Of a DNA stretch of 64,000 nucleotides, positions 59,336 through 64,000 are shown in pieces; the first letter of the stretch is position 1, and each line of letters opens with the position of its first letter. The DNA is taken from positions 106,527,906 through 106,591,905 of the forward strand of contig OY804577.1 of NCBI GenBank assembly GCA_963680875.1. Reading direction: 5' to 3'. The translations under genes were made by a program, and so were the position numbers. This DNA is from Bathymodiolus brooksi. Lineage: Eukaryota; Mollusca; Bivalvia; Mytilida; Modiolidae. Under the pieces are notes generated by a model that saw only the letters and a program-made list of their open reading frames with translations, was not told the origin of the DNA and did no database searches.

Positions 59336-60312
59336 GGCACATCATATATTTACGGTTTATGGTCTACTCCCATTTGGTTTACTCCCATTTGGTCTATACC
59401 ATTTGGTCCATTTCCACTGGGTCTACTCTAGAAAAATGATAGTGTTGCATTTGGTCTACTCTATGAATTTTATATATAAAAACAACATATAAAAACAATT
59501 TCACTCTGTTATGGGAAAAGTTTAAGAGAAAGTTTAAAAGTTTCCATTTAAAATTTTTATGATATGTATTTATACACATTTAAAAAAAATTCAATGTCAT
59601 ATACTTTCTTAATTAAAGGGTAGTAACTATTTTTAAGGCATAGCTATTTTTGAATTTTATATAAAATATTTATTTATGATACAAAGCAAATCAAAGTTGT
59701 GTATGAAATACATTTAAGCTTGGTGATGCAAAAAATAATCATATTTAATAATGAGCTTGTAACATAAACAATGGGAATGATTATTAAAAAGTGGCATATT
59801 CCTCTGTTTTTACAGTGATTAACAGTTTTGATACTTTCAATAGAATGTTTTTTTTATTTTTGATCTTACAGCTTGGTCAAAATTAATAGAGCAAAGTGGC
59901 TTCTCTAACAACATAAGCTGATATCAATGCACATTAAATAAGGTTCATGCTTTTGAGACAATTAGTACAAACATGAGCCTTTTTCTTTTGTCTATTTACC
60001 AGATCAAACAGATCTTAATTATTACTTTCTATAGGCTATATAAAGGTCAGAAAACTAAACTAGTCATTCAGTCCAATCACAACCCTAATACACTATAATT
60101 TTAATTTAAAAGATGTTATAGACCTCTATTTCATAAAATTTCATTAAGTAGACGAAATGGGAATTATTAAATTTTCAACAGTAGACGAAATGGGAATCGA
60201 TCAAATGGGAATGGTCAAATAGTAGACGAAATGGGAATGGTCAAATAGTATACCAAATGGGAATAGACCAAATGGCAGTAGACCAAGTGGGAAGTTACCA
60301 TATTTACATCAT
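59336..60312. mobile_element. Foldback element F2 with arms of iterated CCCATTTGGTCTACT words
   Basis: The left arm (59350-59462) has TATTTACGGTTTATGGTCTA, then CCCATTTGGTTTACT, CCCATTTGGTCTATA, CCATTTGGTCCATTTCC, CACTGGGTCTACTC and GCATTTGGTCTACTC. The right arm (60150-60300) carries the inverted words at least six times (AGTAGACGAAATGGGAA, ATACCAAATGGGAATAGACC, AGTAGACCAAGTGGGAA) and ends CATATTTACATCATAT. Between them is about 690 bp of AT-rich sequence without a coding frame. Confidence 0.75.
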
Positions 60313-60314
60313 AT

Positions 60315-61015
60315 CAATAATATAAAAAAACACAATACAATACTCTTAAATCACTGGATAAGTGAAATAATAATAAAAACAACTTTTAACAACACTCTCA
60401 AGGATGGTGTGACATCAGGTTTGAGGATGATGTGTGTAGATTGCTCTGGGCTGTAGCTTTCTCTGGTGAATATACCTAAAATAAATGAGTAATTGTTACT
60501 CAATTTGTCCTTATATTATCTTCAGAAATATATTACAAATAAGGCTTCCCTTAATAATAGTAGTCAGTACACAAATAAGTAGAGTACCATACAGGCAATT
60601 GTATTAATTTGGGTAAACGGACAGAAAGTTACAGGACATAAAGTCACAATTTTATACGACAAAAAGTCACAATTAATATTTTGGGTTAAATAATGTTATA
60701 ACAATAAAATGTCACAATACACATTTAACATGTATGTGGGACAATAAAAGTGACGTTTTTTTAATTATTGTTAGCAAAGGCACTCGTGGGCACGGAATTA
60801 CCACCCCCTTTTTGAGTACCTATTTATTTTCAATAAAAATTTCTTTATTATTTCATCTCTTTTTCCTGAATTTATTGTGGATTATAATAGTATATATATG
60901 CCAAGGGTAACAACTGTTTTACCTGTTTTGTTCAAGTATTGTTATACATACTGTGCTAGTGACAGCCGGAAGCTTTGAGCCGTAATGAAAGCGGGAGGTT
61001 TGGCGCTTTAAAATC
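60315..61015. repeat. One-sided block of iterated AAAGTCACAAT words at 60612-60760; otherwise unremarkable
   Basis: CATAAAGTCACAATTTTATA, CAAAAAGTCACAATTAATAT, AAAATGTCACAATACACATT and ATAAAAGTGACG lie close together. A loose inverted match (AAAATGTGACTTAATGTG) lies at 61443. The style resembles foldback arms, but a clear second arm is missing. Confidence 0.45.
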
Positions 61016-61017
61016 TG

Positions 61018-61180
61018 ATTCAACCCACCATTTCTTTAGAAATGTCTGTACCAAGTCAGGGTCATTACGGTTTTCACAGTTTTCCGGTTGTTGACTGATT
61101 TTGTCTGTTTATATACTTATGAGTTTTGACTTTCCCTTTGTAAGATTGTTCGGAGTTCGGTAATTTTGTTATTACCCTTA
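61018..61180 (-). repeat. Dispersed repeat family C, copy 3
   Basis: Inverted relative to copies 1 and 2; full length from CAACCCACCATTTCTTTAGA to TTGTTATTACCCTTA, with a handful of differences from copy 1. Confidence 0.88.
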
Positions 61181-61539
61181 TTTGCTGTTAACATAAGATT
61201 GCATAAATATGGATATGCACAAGTTAAATTAAGGAAAATGGGATGAAATAATAAAGAAATTTTATTGAAAATAAATATTTAAACAGAAAGTTTATTAATT
61301 CATAAATTAAAATTATTTTTAATACAAATTATTAAGAAATACCAATCACAATATCATTATTTAGGTAAATACTTATTAGACAGATTTCTTAAAACTATTT
61401 TTGTCTTTTTAATTGATAACTGACTAAATAGGCTAAATAAATAAAATGTGACTTAATGTGTTAATTAATTTTCACTAAAAAACATACTTGCCTTCTATAA
61501 ATTTTAATTTCTTATCTAATTATTATCTTATTATGTCAC

Positions 61540-62265
61540 AATGGTTCATGCCCAAAATGTCTACTGTTTTTTCCCCCAAAATGTCTATTGCAGAATATTA
61601 GGTTTTTGCCAAAATGTCTAAAAAGATTTTAAAATTTGCTATATGTTACAGTAATTTTTTTATCATACATATTTAATTTTTAGGACATTTTTCATAATTT
61701 TTTTTTAGAAAATTTCCATAAAAAATATAGATTAAAACCATACAACTATTTGACAACTGAAATCTTTACACAACATTTAGACATTCAGGTAGACATTTAT
61801 AATTAATTAAGCCTCATTAAAGATAACTTTATTTTTTATTTGTAAAAGTGAATAAAGATCAAAGGATAGCATAATCATGATAATTGTTAATGTAAAATGT
61901 CTAATTATTATTTCAAAAAGACAACTTTTTTTACTATTTACTCATTTGAATACTCAGTATTTTTCATCATTGCACAGCTATATCATGGTACTTAATGCAG
62001 CAACTCATGAAATATTTTAAGCAATATAAGACTACCAACAAGTAACATAAGACTACCAACACTATAAGAAAATTGTATCTTTCATCATATTGCACAGCTA
62101 TATCATGGTAATTAATACAGCAACTCATGAAATATTTTAAGTAGCATAAGAAAATTAGCTGTAGACATTTTGGGAATAACTTTTAACCAGGAATAGACAT
62201 TTTGGGAAAAAAATGTCTAATTAGCCAAAATTTACCTGTAGACATTTTGGGATGACCCCGTAACA
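61540..62265. mobile_element. Foldback element F3 with arms of iterated CCCAAAATGTCTACT words
   Basis: The left arm has GCCCAAAATGTCTACTG (61550), CCCCAAAATGTCTATTG (61574) and GCCAAAATGTCTAAA (61609). The right arm has inverted copies: TGTAGACATTTTGGGAAT (62159), AATAGACATTTTGGGAA (62190) and TGTAGACATTTTGGGATG (62236). Further TAGACATT words lie inside (61777, 61791). A tandem duplication of about 123 bp (CATATTGCACAGCTATATCA type, 61965-62035 and 62085-62150) lies in the middle. No coding frame. Confidence 0.75.
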
Positions 62266-62537
62266 ATATGGTCAGGTTGTTATTTTCATTGAATGGCTTC
62301 TCAAAATAGATGGCTTCACAGTAGTTGCTGTTCCTGTATAATCAGCAATTGGTTACATCCTGTATATTACAACTGACATATATAATACATGACAAAAAAT
62401 TTAATCAGCCATCATCATCATAAAATACATTTGATGGGCAAACTGTTAAAGTCGATTTCAATCCGTCAATCTTCATACCAAGATTTGCCTGAAGAAGAAA
62501 AACAAAAAAATAAAGATTTGTTATTTATTTTAGAAAA
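62266..62537. other. Flank between F3 and the transposase-like pseudogene
   Basis: No frame or repeat recognised. It may contain the lost 5' part of the pseudogene in eroded form. Confidence 0.35.
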
Positions 62538-63793
62538 ATGTTAGCGAATGGGGAACTGACAGTATTTTGTGATGGGCTACCACGAAAATATCTGGTTTCC
62601 CAATGCTGGGAAGATATTAACAGTTTATATCATTTTGAAAGAATTCCGGGAAATATCCCTGGTGCATATGTTAGTCTAGAAAGCGAAATTATCCGGTACA
62701 TCAAGTATCATGTAAATCCTGAAATAGACAAGATAAAAATTTAAATTTCGGGGGACAGGTCAAAAGTTAGTAGAATTTCAAACTTTGTCGTGTTGTCCTT
62801 TTCTGTAATTAGCGATGATTTGACATTATCACCAAAAGATCAAAATGTGTTTTGCATTGTAAACTGCAAAGAAGATTATGATCATTTAAAACTTGCTTGC
62901 AAACCCATTTTTCAGAAAATAGACACATTATACGAAAAAGCAAGTATTGAAGTTGAGGGGAAACATTTTGATTTAGATATTTTGATGGGTGGTGATATGA
63001 AATTTTGCAACTTGTGCTTGGGTTGGGTGGATCTCTATGTAATTATTCCTGTCCATGGTGTAGAGTCCATAAAGACCAGAGGAACGACATGACAAAGCCA
63101 TTGGATTTTTACCATATTCGTGGTATACAGAGAACATCACAGAATCTGAAGGAAGATGTCGTAAAGAATGACTTTGGTGTTCGTGCTCAACCTCTTGTTA
63201 GTATTGAGCCTGAACACATAATCATTGATGAACTTCATCTTCTTCTTCGGATATGTGATAAACTGTTAAGGAACTTAATATTAGACACAAAAACACTCGA
63301 ATGACAAAAATGTCGTTCATGGTGAGAAGTCAGATTTCTTAGGAAGCTTACTGAGAAAATAAGAGGATGCGGCGTTTCGTTTTACATCTGGACAAAAAAG
63401 GGTACTCAGGGTGAATTGGATTGGTCGTCATTGACGGAATCTGACTATAAAAAGTTTTTGGAAAATCTTCCTTCAAAATTATGCTTTTTGATCCATCATG
63501 ATACCCATGTTCATACTGTCAAAATGTGGAGTTCATTTTTGAATTTATATCGTTTCGTGACGCTAGAAATACACGAGTTCTCTAACATTGAAGATATTTT
63601 TGAAAAATATAAAGGGTGTGTAAATGACTTTCTTGCTTCAGGATCATTGGGAAGAAAAGGTTTTGATAGCGTTACTCCTTATATGCATTGTCTTGTATAC
63701 CATGTTCCGTTTTTCATTAAAAAGTATGGAATATTTTTATGTTTCAGTGGACAGGGCGTAGAAAAGATCAATGATGATATAATTCTTATATGA
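62538..63793 (+). pseudogene. Transposase-like protein of an uncharacterised invertebrate family, broken by stops and one frameshift
   Basis: Pieces in order: 62538-62744 (GNIPGAYVSLESEIIRYIKY), an in-frame TAA, then ISGDRSKVSRISNFVVLSF and on to 63002 (KEDYDHLKLACKPIF; LDILMGGDMKF), a 1-base loss at about 63003-63006, then 63005-63304 (LGLGGSLCNYSCPWCRVHK; IIDELHLLLRICDKLLRNLI), two TGA codons at 63302 and 63323, and 63416-63793 (LDWSSLTESDYKKFLENLPS; VTPYMHCLVYHVPFFIKKYG; FSGQGVEKINDD). The block order SGD..K, GGDxKF, CxWCKxHK, DELHLLLRI, YxHxLxYH and GQGVEKNND matches a family I remember as uncharacterised proteins in cnidarian and mollusc genomes. The Asp of SGD, the Asp of GGD and the Glu of GVEK are candidates for a DDE-type acidic triad (inference). 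Last residues after NDD are lost at a TGA. An alternative is a decayed host gene family. Confidence 0.6.
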
Positions 63794-64000
63794 TTTACAT
63801 AATTAGAAATCCTATACTTTGATTGGGTATAAGCGCTTATGGAGGCGGTTTTTTTGTCAGTTTATTTTTCGAGGGACGATGTTCACCGGACTACTTTTTT
63901 CGTAATGTTAACAAGATGGCGGCTTGGATTCCCGATAATAAAAAAAGATAAAAGAAACAATGTTTATTGTTAATAATCGACAATTATTGTTAGATATGAA
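63794..64000. other. Right edge; contains an AAGATGGCGGC motif
   Basis: ACAAGATGGCGGCTTGG at 63910-63926 is a YY1-type motif (CAAGATGGCGGC) often found at animal transcription starts, here with a short 12-codon frame from the ATG. Too little sequence follows to call a gene. Confidence 0.35.

Overview
The window looks like repeat-rich, AT-rich, intron-poor intergenic DNA from an animal nuclear genome, most likely a bivalve mollusc and plausibly a mytilid mussel. The basis is the mix of dispersed repeats: tRNA-headed SINEs ending in a conserved 'GTGGCGTTAAAC' type tail, and dispersed elements carrying wording such as 'CCTGACTTGGTACAG', 'CCGGAGCACCTGAGTTCA' and 'GTGGGGTTCGTGTTGCTC', which I recall as very common in mussel sequence. 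That taxonomic step is from memory and was not searched. Nothing bacterial, viral or organellar is visible.

Only one intact protein-coding gene is convincing: an F-box/leucine-rich-repeat protein on the minus strand (46943-48475), with a 3' splice acceptor just before its start codon and a poly(A) signal just after its stop. Everything else with protein similarity is decayed mobile DNA: an internal LINE fragment (2328-3914, minus), a 5'-truncated LINE 3' end (35998-37036, plus), a 5'-truncated jockey/CR1-like LINE (42640-44475, minus) and, at the right edge, a broken transposase-like gene (62538-63793, plus) of a family I know only as uncharacterised proteins in invertebrate genomes. A short open stretch at the very left edge (2-178) may be part of another gene or element.

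Layout: 1-9.2 kb holds SINEs, LINE 1 and several dispersed repeat copies. 9.25-20.6 kb is one 11.4-kb satellite of a 46-bp unit (about 247 copies) with multi-level higher-order structure. 20.8-36 kb is a series of minisatellites (37, 21, 13, 37, 35, 27, 28 and 22 bp units), most of which sit inside dispersed elements and can be read as amplified internal segments of those elements. 36-46.8 kb is SINE and LINE debris. 46.9-48.5 kb is the F-box gene. 48.6-51.6 kb has a SINE, three strong inverted repeats and a small array. 52.9-55.5 kb is a 60-copy array of a 43-bp unit. 55.8-62.3 kb contains three foldback elements whose arms are built from iterated short words, and 62.5-63.8 kb is the transposase-like pseudogene.

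The most interesting signals are (i) repeated local birth of minisatellites from inside dispersed elements, with unexpanded sister copies in the same window showing the ancestral single unit; (ii) the cluster of foldback elements whose arm words follow a shared pattern (CCCA-four variable bases-GTCTACT in two of them); (iii) the transposase-like pseudogene with candidate acidic triad motifs next to that cluster; and (iv) the nested 46-bp satellite.
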